A stretch of DNA of 64,000 nucleotides from positions 248,001 through 312,000 of the forward strand of contig NZ_BBZK01000005.1 of the NCBI RefSeq assembly GCF_001748085.1, read 5' to 3'. Shown piece by piece: positions 8,103 through 16,048 of this stretch. The stretch's first letter is position 1, and each line of letters begins with the position of its first letter. The notes beneath the pieces were generated by a model. It was given only the letters and a program-made list of their open reading frames with translations, did not search any database and was not told where the DNA came from. Origin of the DNA: Streptomyces sp. TP-A0874 (GTDB lineage: Bacteria; Actinomycetota; Actinomycetes; Streptomycetales; Streptomycetaceae). The position numbers and the translations under genes were made by a program.

Positions 8103-9314
8103 TCATGGCGGATGTTCCCGTTGGCGGCTGGCGCGACGCCGTCCGGCGGCTTCCCGCCTCCGGCCGCCCCCGCCGGCTGATGCCGCCTTGTTGACCGGCT
8201 CCCCGTCGCCTTGCCGACGGTCCACCTGCTCGGCCCACTGGTCGACATCGTCGGGGTGGCGGACGTCGTCGGTCAGGCGGGACGACCGCTCTTCGCGCTC
8301 GGGAGGCTCGGCCGCTCGCGCCCTGCCTCCACCGCCGTCTCGATCGCTCTCGCCATCGCTGCCGTCGTCATCCCCACGGCTCTCACCCTCACGGCTGTCA
8401 CCCCCACCGCGGTCACCCCCGCCTCCACCGCTGTCACCGGCGCCAGTGGCCGACTCGACGCTTCCGACGGCTTGCTGAGCCGTCTCACCGGCCGCCCCGG
8501 CGGCACCACCGGCCGCCTGCCCTGCCTTCTGGACGGCACCGGTCACCTCCTTGGCAGCACCCCCGGCGGCCTCTCCGGCCCCGGTGCCGGTCTGCTCGAC
8601 GGCCTTACCCGCGCCTTTTCCCGTCTGCTCGGCGGCCTGCCCGGCCCCGGCACCCGTCTGCTCGACGGCCTTACCCGCGCCCTCCCCCGCCTGTTCCACG
8701 GCCTGCCCGGCCCCGGCACCCGTCTGCTCCACTGCCTGGCCGGCGCCCCCACCGACCTGCTCGACGGCACCTCCGGCCCCCTGGCCCACGCTCTGCACGG
8801 CCTCCCCGGCACCCCCACCGACCTGTTCGACGGCGTGGCCCGCCCCACCCCCCACCTCGCGCACCGCACCACCGGCGCCTCGGCCGACCTCGCCGACCGC
8901 CTGCTGCGCTCCGGCGCCGACCTCCTGGGCCGCCGCTCCGACCCCCCGTGTCACCTGTTCGAGGATCTGCGGGTTGCGGTCGATGGTCTTCAGCACCCGT
9001 TCGATGATGGCGGCCACGTTGTTGAGGCGGACCTTGAGCACCGCCTGGGCCTCCACGCCCTTGATGTCGAGCTTGACCCGGCCGAGAGCCACGTCGGCAC
9101 CGACGTTCAGCTTGAGCAGATCGAGTACTTCGGCCTGGAGGGAGACCCTGGCTCGCAGGTCGTCGACCTCGAGGTCGATCTCGTCGACCTTGACTTCCGG
9201 TACGTCGAGGTAGACGTCCGGCTCCTCGTTCGACTGCTCGATCGGGAGTGAGCCGGCTTCGTACTCCTCGTCTCCGACCTGGCCGTTCTTCCCGGCCTCG
9301 CCGTTGTCGCTCAT
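8103..9314 (-). CDS. LEA-like protein with 11-residue repeats
   Basis: 403 residues from ATG 9314, preceded by AAGGGCGGG; an in-frame GTG at 9332 is less likely. Residues 30-120 form a conserved-looking domain (EPDVYLDVPEVKVDEIDLEVDDLRARVSLQ, then LDIKGVEAQAVLKVRLNNV and RNPQILEQ). Residues about 124-253 are about a dozen consecutive 11-residue units of the type GAGQAVEQTGA, the periodicity of group 3 late-embryogenesis-abundant proteins and apolipoproteins, which form amphipathic helices. An acidic, Gly/Ser/Asp-rich tail follows. The final 25 residues are Arg-rich and look like out-of-frame translation (see the separate frameshift note). A desiccation or membrane-protective role is only an analogy. 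Confidence 0.7.
   Translation of the reverse strand: MSDNGEAGKNGQVGDEEYEAGSLPIEQSNEEPDVYLDVPEVKVDEIDLEVDDLRARVSLQAEVLDLLKLNVGADVALGRVKLDIKGVEAQAVLKVRLNNVAAIIERVLKTIDRNPQILEQVTRGVGAAAQEVGAGAQQAVGEVGRGAGGAVREVGGGAGHAVEQVGGGAGEAVQSVGQGAGGAVEQVGGGAGQAVEQTGAGAGQAVEQAGEGAGKAVEQTGAGAGQAAEQTGKGAGKAVEQTGTGAGEAAGGAAKEVTGAVQKAGQAAGGAAGAAGETAQQAVGSVESATGAGDSGGGGGDRGGGDSREGESRGDDDGSDGESDRDGGGGRARAAEPPEREERSSRLTDDVRHPDDVDQWAEQVDRRQGDGEPVNKAASAGGGGRRREAAGRRRASRQREHPP
8555..8945 (-). repeat. 33-bp tandem coding repeats of the LEA-like gene
   Basis: The nucleotide sequence repeats with a 33-bp period, for example GACGGCCTTACCCGCGCC recurring at 8599-8616 and 8665-8682, each unit encoding one 11-residue motif. 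Near-identical adjacent copies suggest recent unit duplication, so copy number may vary between strains. Confidence 0.8.
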
Positions 9315-9549
9315 GGACCCGCCCTTCGGCACGGTTGTCCGTCTGTCCGACCAGCCCCCCGCTCTTCATACTGCACCCGCAATCCACGATAAACAGACAT
9401 ATCGACCAGCACGACCGGGGGCCGACGCCCCGGGACGCCCGGCGGGCACCGAAGGCGGTGGCCGGGAGGGACAGGCGGCCCCTGCGGTGGCGGTCACCGC
9501 AGGGGCGAGGGGGCGAGCACCGGTCGGGCCGGGCAGACGACCGCCGCGC

Positions 9550-9783
9550 TCAGAGGTCGAAGATCTCGCCGCCGGGAGGCGGTGGCCCCATCGCGGAGGT
9601 GTCGGACTCGTCGCGGAGCGCGGCGCGCACCCTGCGGCGCAGTTCGGGGCTGTCCGTCTCCCCGTGGACCGACACCTCGTGCTCCGCGGTCGCCCGGACC
9701 ACTTCCTCCTCCTCACCCGAGATGGTGAGCGAGCAGTGGGTTTCACTCGGGAACTGACGGCAGTCGGCGATTTTCCTGGTCAT
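9550..9783 (-). CDS. Small DUF1059-type protein
   Basis: 77 residues starting at ATG 9783 with a strong ribosome binding site GGGAGG seven bases upstream. The sequence MTRKIADCRQFPSETHCSLTISGEEEEVV, with two cysteines, and AEHEVSVHGETDSPELRRRVRAAL fits the short DUF1059 pattern (Cys near the N-terminus, then an acidic stretch and an H-x-V-x-V-H-G segment). Function unknown. It stands alone; the 245 bp to the next gene at 10029 hold no recognised element. Confidence 0.8.
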   Translation of the reverse strand: MTRKIADCRQFPSETHCSLTISGEEEEVVRATAEHEVSVHGETDSPELRRRVRAALRDESDTSAMGPPPPGGEIFDL

Positions 9784-10028
9784 GAAGACCTCCCGGAGAA
9801 CAGTGACTCCTTCCAGGCTAAGACCGACAGACCGCACTGAAAACCGCAGAAGCCGCACATCGCCATAAGGTCGGCGGCCGGTCGGACCTCGAACGGTCTG
9901 CGCCCGTCTGATCGCGCGCAGGTCAGCCACCGTCCCGACCTGGAGCCGGTGACCGGCCGAAGCCCTCGGAACGAACCAGTCCGGTTTGTGCATGGCCATA
10001 CGGGGCACGGCACCTCGATACTCGGCGG

Positions 10029-11687
10029 ATGACTCTTCCGAACCAGAACACCGGATCGAACGGCGGTGGTGGCGCCGCTCCGGCCGGCATCGCCGGGTCA
10101 CCGCGGTCCTCCGTCCTGGCGGCCGAGGGCATGGCGGCCTCCAGCCACCCCGCCGTGACGCTCGCCGGCGTGCGGACGCTCGCCGACGGCGGCAACGCCG
10201 TCGACGCCGCGCTCGCCATGGCGGCGGTCTCCTGGTCGGCCCTCCCCGGCCAGTGCGGAGTGGGAGGGGACGCGTTCGCCATCGTCCACGAGCCGGACGG
10301 CCGGGTGTGGACGGTGAACGGCAGCGGTTTCGGCCCCGACGGCGGCTCCCCGTCCTTCTACACCGAACAGGGTCTCGCCTCGGTGCCGATCCACGGACCA
10401 CTCTCGGTGGCCGTCCCCGGCTGCCTCGCGGCCCTGCACCGGTTGCACACCGAGAGCGGCTCCCGCCCGCTCCCGGAACTCTGGGCGCCGGGGGTTCGGG
10501 CGGCCCAGCTCGGCATCCCCTGCACCCCCAAGACCTGCGGCGACATCGCCGGCACCCAGGACGCGCTGGCAGTCGACCCGACCGCCGCCCACCGGCTGCT
10601 GCCCGGCGGCCGCCCCCCGCACCTGGGCCAGCGGCTGGGCAATCCGGAGCTGGCCGCCACCATCGCGGAGCTCGCCGCCGACCCGGCCTCCTTCTACACC
10701 GGCTCGTTCGCGGAACGAGCGGTCGCCGCACTCCGCGAACAGGGCGCGCCGTTCAGCGGTGACGAGTGGCAGCTGGCCGGCGACTGCCCTCCGCTGCCCG
10801 CCGTGGAAGGTCGCTACCGGGGGCGAACGGTCTATCAGACGCCACTTCCCACCCCCGGCTGGATGATGCTCCAGCAGGCCGCGATCTGCGACGGCCGGCT
10901 CGGGCGGCTGCCCTGGCTCGGAACGGCGGCCGTGCACCTGCTGGCCTCCGCGGCACGCATCGCCTTCGCGGACCGGCTGGAGCGGTGCGGGAGCGACTCT
11001 GATGCCTGGCGTGAGTGCCTCTCCCCGGCCGCGATAGCCGAGGCCGGGGAGCGGATCTCCACCGGGGCGGTGCCCACCGGCTTCGCCGGGGCGGCGGACG
11101 GCGACACCACCTCGATGGTGGCCGTGGACGGCGAGGGCCGCGCCGTCGGGCTGATCCACTCGCTCGCGTTCACCTTCGGTGCCCGGGTGTCCCTCCCCGG
11201 CACCGGGGTGATCCTCAACAACCGCCTGGGGCGGGGGTCGTACCTCATCCCCGGCCACCCGAACGAGGTACAGCCACGCCGCCGACCGCTACACACCCTG
11301 AACGCCTGGCTGGTCACCGACGGATCCGGCCGTCTGGAGCACATCGGGAACACTCCGGGAGGTGACGGTCAGGTGCAGTGGAACACCCAGTTGCTGTCCC
11401 ATCTGGTGGACCACGGCCTGGCACCGCAGGCCGCGGTGGAGGCGCCGCGCTTCACCGTCCACCCGGGCAGCGACGCCGATGTCCTGGGGCAGCCGGAGGA
11501 GCTGCGCTGCGAGTCCCGGCTCGGGGAGGAGGTCCTCGACGGCCTGCGGGCCTTGGGGCACCGGGTGCGGCGGACCGGCCCCTGGGAGGGCGGCGGCAGC
11601 GCGGTGGTCGTCTCGGCGGACCAGGAGCGCGGCTGCCTGCTCGGCGGCGCGGATCCTCGGCTGGACGGAGTCGCGCTCGGCCTCTGA
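10029..11687 (+). CDS. Gamma-glutamyltransferase-family N-terminal-nucleophile hydrolase
   Basis: A 552-residue Ntn-hydrolase precursor that self-cleaves before a nucleophilic threonine, here in [10 protein letters not shown] (Thr about residue 359). Family landmarks are [27 protein letters not shown] near the N-terminus, the GGDAFAIV segment, and LNNRLGRGS with [14 protein letters not shown] in the small subunit. There is no signal peptide, so it is probably cytoplasmic. It may act on oxamate- or gamma-glutamyl-type amides rather than secreted glutathione; the substrate cannot be read from the sequence. It is monocistronic, followed by a hairpin at 11705-11743. Confidence 0.88.
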   Translation: MTLPNQNTGSNGGGGAAPAGIAGSPRSSVLAAEGMAASSHPAVTLAGVRTLADGGNAVDAALAMAAVSWSALPGQCGVGGDAFAIVHEPDGRVWTVNGSGFGPDGGSPSFYTEQGLASVPIHGPLSVAVPGCLAALHRLHTESGSRPLPELWAPGVRAAQLGIPCTPKTCGDIAGTQDALAVDPTAAHRLLPGGRPPHLGQRLGNPELAATIAELAADPASFYTGSFAERAVAALREQGAPFSGDEWQLAGDCPPLPAVEGRYRGRTVYQTPLPTPGWMMLQQAAICDGRLGRLPWLGTAAVHLLASAARIAFADRLERCGSDSDAWRECLSPAAIAEAGERISTGAVPTGFAGAADGDTTSMVAVDGEGRAVGLIHSLAFTFGARVSLPGTGVILNNRLGRGSYLIPGHPNEVQPRRRPLHTLNAWLVTDGSGRLEHIGNTPGGDGQVQWNTQLLSHLVDHGLAPQAAVEAPRFTVHPGSDADVLGQPEELRCESRLGEEVLDGLRALGHRVRRTGPWEGGGSAVVVSADQERGCLLGGADPRLDGVALGL

Positions 11688-11704
11688 TGTACGGAGCGGA
11701 GACG

Positions 11705-11743
11705 ACGTACCGGGCGAGATCCACCCCTTCCCGCCCGGTACGT
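11705..11743 (+). terminator. Hairpin after the gamma-glutamyltransferase gene
   Basis: A perfect 12-bp inverted repeat, ACGTACCGGGCG at 11705-11716 and its complement at 11732-11743, with a 15-nt loop, begins 17 bp after the stop codon. No T-run follows. Confidence 0.6.
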
Positions 11744-11788
11744 GTTACGCTCGGAGTAGTTGCAGTTGTGGTACCCATAAACTCTGTG

Positions 11789-11826
11789 TGCACCTGGCGA
11801 AATGTGACCGGGTGCATTTTTGTTTT
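11789..11826 (+). terminator. T-tailed hairpin in the cold-shock gene leader
   Basis: TGCACCTGG (11789-11797) pairs with CCGGGTGCA (11808-11816) over nine base pairs with one G-T, followed by TTTTTGTTTTT. This is an intrinsic-terminator shape, rare in such GC-rich DNA. It lies 80 bp before the cold-shock start and just after an AT-rich stretch (CCCATAAACT, 11774-11783) that could be its promoter. It is either a second terminator for the gene upstream or an attenuator or thermosensitive leader element of csp. Confidence 0.6.
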
Positions 11827-11907
11827 TCCGGCCCTCCGGATGGGGACATTGCGGCGACTGGGATTCCGCGCGGTGCGGTTTCCCGCAGTGCCCATGAAGG
11901 AGAAAAG

Positions 11908-12111
11908 ATGGCTACTGGCACCGTGAAGTGGTTCAACTCGGAAAAGGGCTTCGGCTTCATCGAGCAGGACGGCGGCGGCGCCGACGTCTTCGCCCACTAC
12001 TCGAACATCAACGCTTCGGGTTTCCGTGAGCTCCACGAGGGCCAGAAGGTGGCCTTCGACGTCACCCAGGGCCAGAAGGGCCCGCAGGCGGAGAACATCG
12101 TCCCCGCCTGA
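11908..12111 (+). CDS. Cold-shock domain protein, CspA family
   Basis: A 67-residue single OB-fold RNA/ssDNA-binding protein that acts as an RNA chaperone. It starts at ATG 11908 with AAGGAGA eight bases before. The RNP1 motif KGFGFIEQ is at residues 15-22 and the RNP2 motif DVFAHY at about 28-33, with TGTVKWFN at the N-terminus. Length and sequence match the actinobacterial major cold-shock proteins (SC7.0/CspA type). The leader holds a T-tailed hairpin (11789-11826), and two strong hairpins follow the gene, so it forms its own transcription unit. Confidence 0.97.
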   Translation: MATGTVKWFNSEKGFGFIEQDGGGADVFAHYSNINASGFRELHEGQKVAFDVTQGQKGPQAENIVPA

Positions 12112-12192
12112 GCTCGTCCGATCGGCTGACCCGACTGGTTGACTTGATCGGCCGAATCGACTCGACCGGCCGAACTCACCGGCCCAGCCGGA

Positions 12193-12224
12193 CCGGGTGC
12201 ACCGCCCGCGTGCGGTGCACCCGG
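12193..12224 (+). terminator. First strong hairpin after csp
   Basis: CCGGGTGCACCGC (12193-12205) and its perfect complement GCGGTGCACCCGG (12212-12224) make a 13-bp stem with a six-base loop and no T-run, a common streptomycete terminator form. Confidence 0.75.
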
Positions 12225-12252
12225 CCGCTCGGAGACGCCACCTGAAAGACTC

Positions 12253-12294
12253 GGGGCCCGCACCACCTGCCGTGGTGCGGGCCCCGGGCCGTTT
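12253..12294 (+). terminator. Second strong hairpin after csp, with short T-run
   Basis: GGGGCCCGCACCAC (12253-12266) pairs perfectly with 12272-12285 across a five-base loop; GTTTT follows at 12291-12295. Together with the previous hairpin it isolates csp from the polymerase gene. Nothing else was recognised in the 12112-12429 gap. Confidence 0.8.
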
Positions 12295-12429
12295 TCCGCC
12301 CCTCGGCCAACCGGGCGCCCGTTCGGAGCAGCGACCGCCCATGGATTTCCGTCCCGGCGTCTGCGTCCAGGGGATTTCCGCCCGGCCTCGCCTTGGTTTG
12401 TCCGGGACGCGCCGGGCTACCCGGCCTGG

Positions 12430-13350
12430 ATGAGTGACCAGCGGACGGTCCGGATCGGCAAACGCACCATCGAGATCAGTCGGCCGGACAAGGTGCTCTT
12501 CCCGGACGACGGGATCACCAAGTCCGACCTCGTCGACCACTACCGCCGCGTCGCCCGCCGGATGGTGCCCCAGTTGCGCGGGCGACCGCTGATGATGCTC
12601 CGCCACCCCGACGGCATCGCCGGCGAGGGGATCGTGCAGAAGAACGCCCCCGCCCACTTCCCCGACTGGGTGCGGCTGGCCGAGCTGCCGAAGCAGGGCG
12701 GCACCGTGACCCACGTGCTCTGCGAGGACGCGGCGACCCTGGTCTTCCTCGCCGACCAGGCCTGCATCACCCCGCACCGATGGCTCTCCCGCGCCGACCG
12801 GCCGAACCATCCGGACCGGCTGGTCTACGACCTCGACCCGTCCGACGGCACCGGCTTCCCCGAGGTGCGCTGGGCCGCGCAGCGGCTGTGCGGCCTCCTG
12901 GACGGCCTGGGGCTGCCCACGCAGCTCATGACCACCGGTTCCCGGGGCCTGCACGTCATCGTGCCGCTGGACCGGAGGATGGACTTCGACGGTGTGCGTG
13001 CCTTCGCCCGCGACACGGCCGAACTGCTCGCCGGACGCCACCCCGATCGGCTCACCACCGAGCCGGCCAAGGCCGACCGCGGGGCCCGGGTCTACCTCGA
13101 CACCCAGCGGAACGCGTACGCCCAGACCGCCGTGGCCCCCTACGCGGTGCGCGCCATCCCCGGCGCCCCGGTGGCCATGCCCATCACCCGCGAGGAGCTG
13201 GACGACCCCGGGCTCGACGCGAGGCGTTGGACGATGGCCGCCACCGCTGAGCGGCTGGACCAGGCCGACCCCTGGGGCGGTATGCCGCGCCGGGGGCGGT
13301 CGCTGCACTCCGCCCGGAGCCGCCTCGCCGAGGGCATGAGTCGACGCTGA
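12430..13350 (+). CDS. LigD-type polymerase/primase domain protein
   Basis: A 306-residue archaeo-eukaryotic-primase-type polymerase of the bacterial non-homologous end-joining system, normally the PolDom of LigD, here as a stand-alone protein without ligase or nuclease domains. The family pattern starts with SRPDKVLFPDDGITKSDLVDHY, then QKNAPAHFPDW, the metal-binding DLDPSD (Asp134 and Asp136), TTGSRGLHVIVPL, and YLDTQRNAYAQTAVAPYAVRA. The start ATG 12430 fits the family N-terminus. No ku gene lies nearby. It is convergent with phoX over 36 bp. Confidence 0.93.
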   Translation: MSDQRTVRIGKRTIEISRPDKVLFPDDGITKSDLVDHYRRVARRMVPQLRGRPLMMLRHPDGIAGEGIVQKNAPAHFPDWVRLAELPKQGGTVTHVLCEDAATLVFLADQACITPHRWLSRADRPNHPDRLVYDLDPSDGTGFPEVRWAAQRLCGLLDGLGLPTQLMTTGSRGLHVIVPLDRRMDFDGVRAFARDTAELLAGRHPDRLTTEPAKADRGARVYLDTQRNAYAQTAVAPYAVRAIPGAPVAMPITREELDDPGLDARRWTMAATAERLDQADPWGGMPRRGRSLHSARSRLAEGMSRR

Positions 13351-13386
13351 CCGGGCCGGTCACCGGGCGGCCCAGCGGCCGGCCGC

Positions 13387-15468
13387 CTACACGCCGATGT
13401 CACCGCCGTCCGTCCGCCAGACGCTGACGACCGCCGGCCGGGTGATCCGCCCGGGACCGTCCGGCCACTGCGAGGCGGGGTGCTCGACGTCGGCGCCGTC
13501 CACCTCCCCGGGGTGCTGCACCGCCACCAGCACCCGCCGGTCCTGCACGATCGGGCCGCACGTCTCCGCACCGGCCGGCACCGTCAGGAACTGCTTGACC
13601 TCGCCGCGCCGAGGTCCGGCGGTGGCCACCCCGAAGAGGCCGTCGTGGCTGCCGAGCGCGCTGCCGTCGGTGGCGATCCACAGGTTGCCGTGCGCGTCGA
13701 AGGCGAGGTTGTCCGGGCAGGAGATGGGGCTGACCCGGTCCTTGGGGAAGCCGGCGAAGTAGCTGCTCGGGTCCTCCGGGTCGCCGCAGACCAGGAACAG
13801 CCGCCAGGAGAAGCGCCCGGCCGCCGGATCGTCCCGCAGTTCGGCGAGCTCCAACACCTGGCCGTGCTTGTTGCCGTTGCGCGGGTTCGCCTCGTCCGGC
13901 CCGGCTGCGCCGTCCTTGCCGCGTTCGGTGTTGTTGGTGAGCGCGATGTAGACGCGGCCGGTCCGCGGGCTGGGCTCGACGTCCTCCGGCCGGTCCATCT
14001 TCGTGGCTCCCACCCGGTCGGCGGCGAGCCTGGTGAAGACGTAGACCTCCTCGGCCGTCATGCCCTCGACGTACGAGGTGCCGCCGCCGGCCAGGGGGAT
14101 CCACTCGCCGGAGCCGTCGAAAGCACCGTCGGCCGGCAGCCTCCCGGAGCCGTCGACCTCCTTCTCGGGGCTGTTCCCCGTCAGCTTGGCGACATACAGC
14201 GTGCCTTCGTCGAGCAGCGTCAGGTTGTGCTCCCGGGCGGCCCGGCTGTTCCCCTTCCGCATCCGCCGGCTGGAGACGAACTTGTAGAAGTAGTCGAACC
14301 GCTCGTCGTCGCCCATGTAGACGACCGGTCGGCCGTCCCGGGTGAGCCGGGGCTGTGCGGCCTCGTGCTTGAAGCGGCCGAGGGCGGTGCGTTTGCGCGG
14401 CGTGGATTCGGGGTCGTACGGGTCGAACTCGACCACCCAGCCGAAGCGGTTCGGCTCGTTCGGCTCCTTCGCCACGTCGAACCGCCGGTCGTACCGCTCC
14501 CACTTGCGCTCACTGGCGCCACCGGTCATGCCGTAGCGCTTGAGACGGGCCGCCCGCACGGGGTCGGTCACCGCGCCGGCGTTGGCGAAGTACTGGTCGA
14601 AGTTCTCCTCCCCGGAGAGGACGGTGCCCCACGGAGTGGTGCCGCCCGCGCAGTTGTTGAGCGTGCCGAGGACGCGCCGGCCCGTGCGGTCGGCCGAGGT
14701 GCGCAGCAGCCGACCGCCCGCCGCCGGGCCGGTCAGCAGGAACGGCGTGGTGGCGGTGATCCGGCGGTTGAGCCGGTGCCCGGGCACGGCGGTGAGCCTG
14801 CCGAGCCTCTTGTCCTCGGCGACCACCACGGCGGAGAGGCCGTGTGCGGCCCAGCCGACCTCGACCTGTTCCCGGGTCGGGTGCTCCGGGTCGTACCCGG
14901 CGAACATCAGCACCTCGTCGGTGTACTCGTGATTGGCCACCAGCAGCTGCCGACGTGGCTCGCCGGGCAGCGGGAGCAGCGCCAGGAAGTCGTTGTTGTA
15001 GCCGAACTGGCCGGCCTGGGCCCGGGCGGTCTGACGGTCCGGATCGAAGGCCGGCGCCCCTCGGAGGATCGGTTCTCCCCAGCGGATGACGACGTTCTGC
15101 GCATAGCCCTCGGGAACGGTGACGGCGTCCAGGGTGTTCGGCGGCACGGTGGCGAACCGCAGTCCCCGGGCCGGGCGGCCGGCCCGCCCGCCCGCGGCGG
15201 CGGACTCCGCGGCGCTCTCGGTGGCCGTGGCGTCCGCCGCGGTCGCGCGCCCGGTGGCCGCCGTACCGGCCGCCGCGGCGACGGTCACCACCGCGCCCGC
15301 GCGCAGCACGGAGCGCCGGGACAGCACCCCGGCGATGACATCGCCGAGGTACTCGTTCCCACTCGTGTTCGGGACGTCATGGAAGCAGGCGTTCCCGCAG
15401 CGGTAGCGGCAGGTCATCGCGGAGCGACCGCCCGGGTGCGGGTTGATCAACGGCAGTGGTCTGCGCAC
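13387..15468 (-). CDS. phoX: PhoX-family alkaline phosphatase, Tat-exported
   Basis: A 693-residue PhoX (DUF839) enzyme that releases phosphate from phosphoesters outside the cell using Ca/Fe. The N-terminus has the family block CRYRCGNACFHDVPNTSGNEY, then a twin-arginine signal with RR at 51-52 (SRRSVLRAGAVVT). Later motifs include NHEYTDE, NCAGGTTPWGTVLSGEE, FKHEAAQPRL, YMGDDERFDYFYKFVS, PEDVEPSPRTGRVY and SCPDNLAFDAHGNLWIATDG. GTG 15468 is chosen because GGAGGA precedes it; a frame start at 15489 has no such site. A PHO box lies about 100 bp upstream, which fits control by PhoP under phosphate limitation. Confidence 0.93.
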   Translation of the reverse strand: MRRPLPLINPHPGGRSAMTCRYRCGNACFHDVPNTSGNEYLGDVIAGVLSRRSVLRAGAVVTVAAAAGTAATGRATAADATATESAAESAAAGGRAGRPARGLRFATVPPNTLDAVTVPEGYAQNVVIRWGEPILRGAPAFDPDRQTARAQAGQFGYNNDFLALLPLPGEPRRQLLVANHEYTDEVLMFAGYDPEHPTREQVEVGWAAHGLSAVVVAEDKRLGRLTAVPGHRLNRRITATTPFLLTGPAAGGRLLRTSADRTGRRVLGTLNNCAGGTTPWGTVLSGEENFDQYFANAGAVTDPVRAARLKRYGMTGGASERKWERYDRRFDVAKEPNEPNRFGWVVEFDPYDPESTPRKRTALGRFKHEAAQPRLTRDGRPVVYMGDDERFDYFYKFVSSRRMRKGNSRAAREHNLTLLDEGTLYVAKLTGNSPEKEVDGSGRLPADGAFDGSGEWIPLAGGGTSYVEGMTAEEVYVFTRLAADRVGATKMDRPEDVEPSPRTGRVYIALTNNTERGKDGAAGPDEANPRNGNKHGQVLELAELRDDPAAGRFSWRLFLVCGDPEDPSSYFAGFPKDRVSPISCPDNLAFDAHGNLWIATDGSALGSHDGLFGVATAGPRRGEVKQFLTVPAGAETCGPIVQDRRVLVAVQHPGEVDGADVEHPASQWPDGPGRITRPAVVSVWRTDGGDIGV

Positions 15469-15564
15469 TTGTTCCTCCGTGGGCCCCACGGCGCGGCGCG
15501 CCGACAGGTAGTCGGGTCCATTCCGGAGGCGAAGCTACGGGTGTGAGTCCGCCGGCAGACGGAT

Positions 15565-15586
15565 TCGCGATGAACGGGGGATGAAG
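15565..15586 (-). promoter_or_regulatory. PHO box (PhoP operator) upstream of phoX
   Basis: Read on the minus strand, CTTCATC and GTTCATC stand exactly 11 bases apart (15586-15580 and 15575-15569), matching the 11-bp direct-repeat units with a GTTCACC-like core described for streptomycete PhoP sites. The site is 97 bp upstream of the phoX start. Confidence 0.72.
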
Positions 15587-15679
15587 GGCGGACTGCGCCG
15601 TCCTCGTGGAGGTCCGCAGACGGCCCGGTGCGTCGAGTCGCGTTCGGTGCCCGGAGGTGAGGTACTACCATCCGGCTGC

Positions 15680-15967
15680 ATGACCGATGAGTTGGTGGTC
15701 GATGTGCGAGGCCGGGACATCGCCACGCTCGACGACTTCTGGGACGCCGTCACCGAGCCGTTGGAGCTGCCGGACTGGTTCGGCCGGAACCTTGACGCCT
15801 GGTGGGACGCCGTGGAGACACGCGGGGTGTCCCACCGAATCGACGCGTACCCGATCGTGGTCGTACAGGCCAGTGCGCAGGGCTTGTTCGCGCCGGGTTC
15901 CGTGGCCGGAGAGCGGCTCGCCGCCCTCTTCGCGGAGGCCACCCGTGCCCGGCTCGAGCTGACCTAG
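15680..15967 (+). CDS. Barstar-like RNase inhibitor
   Basis: 95 residues from ATG 15680, close to the usual 90 of barstar. The sequence VDVRGRDIATLDDFWDAVTEPLELPDWFGRNLDAWWDAV shows the barstar pattern with the acidic/aromatic helix 2 segment (FGRNLDAWWD) that plugs the active site of barnase-type RNases. Upstream in-frame codons exist back to 15581 but would add low-quality sequence. No barnase or toxin gene is adjacent, so it may be an orphan immunity protein. It is divergent from phoX; a following 81-bp gap leads to the vWA gene. Confidence 0.88.
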   Translation: MTDELVVDVRGRDIATLDDFWDAVTEPLELPDWFGRNLDAWWDAVETRGVSHRIDAYPIVVVQASAQGLFAPGSVAGERLAALFAEATRARLELT

Positions 15968-16048
15968 CTACCTTGGTGTGCGTCCTGGTCGGGCCGTCCC
16001 CCACACCTCGGACACACATCGAACCGAAACTTGTGAAGGGCTTCTCCC

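Noticed and set aside
8211..9251. Long + strand frame opposite the LEA-like repeats
   Set aside because: It mirrors the 33-bp repeats in antisense; codon bias and the start site favour the minus strand.
8103..9314. Gas-vesicle accessory gene
   Set aside because: The Ala/Glu-rich repeats are reminiscent, but no gvpA-like or other gvp gene lies nearby and no motif matches.
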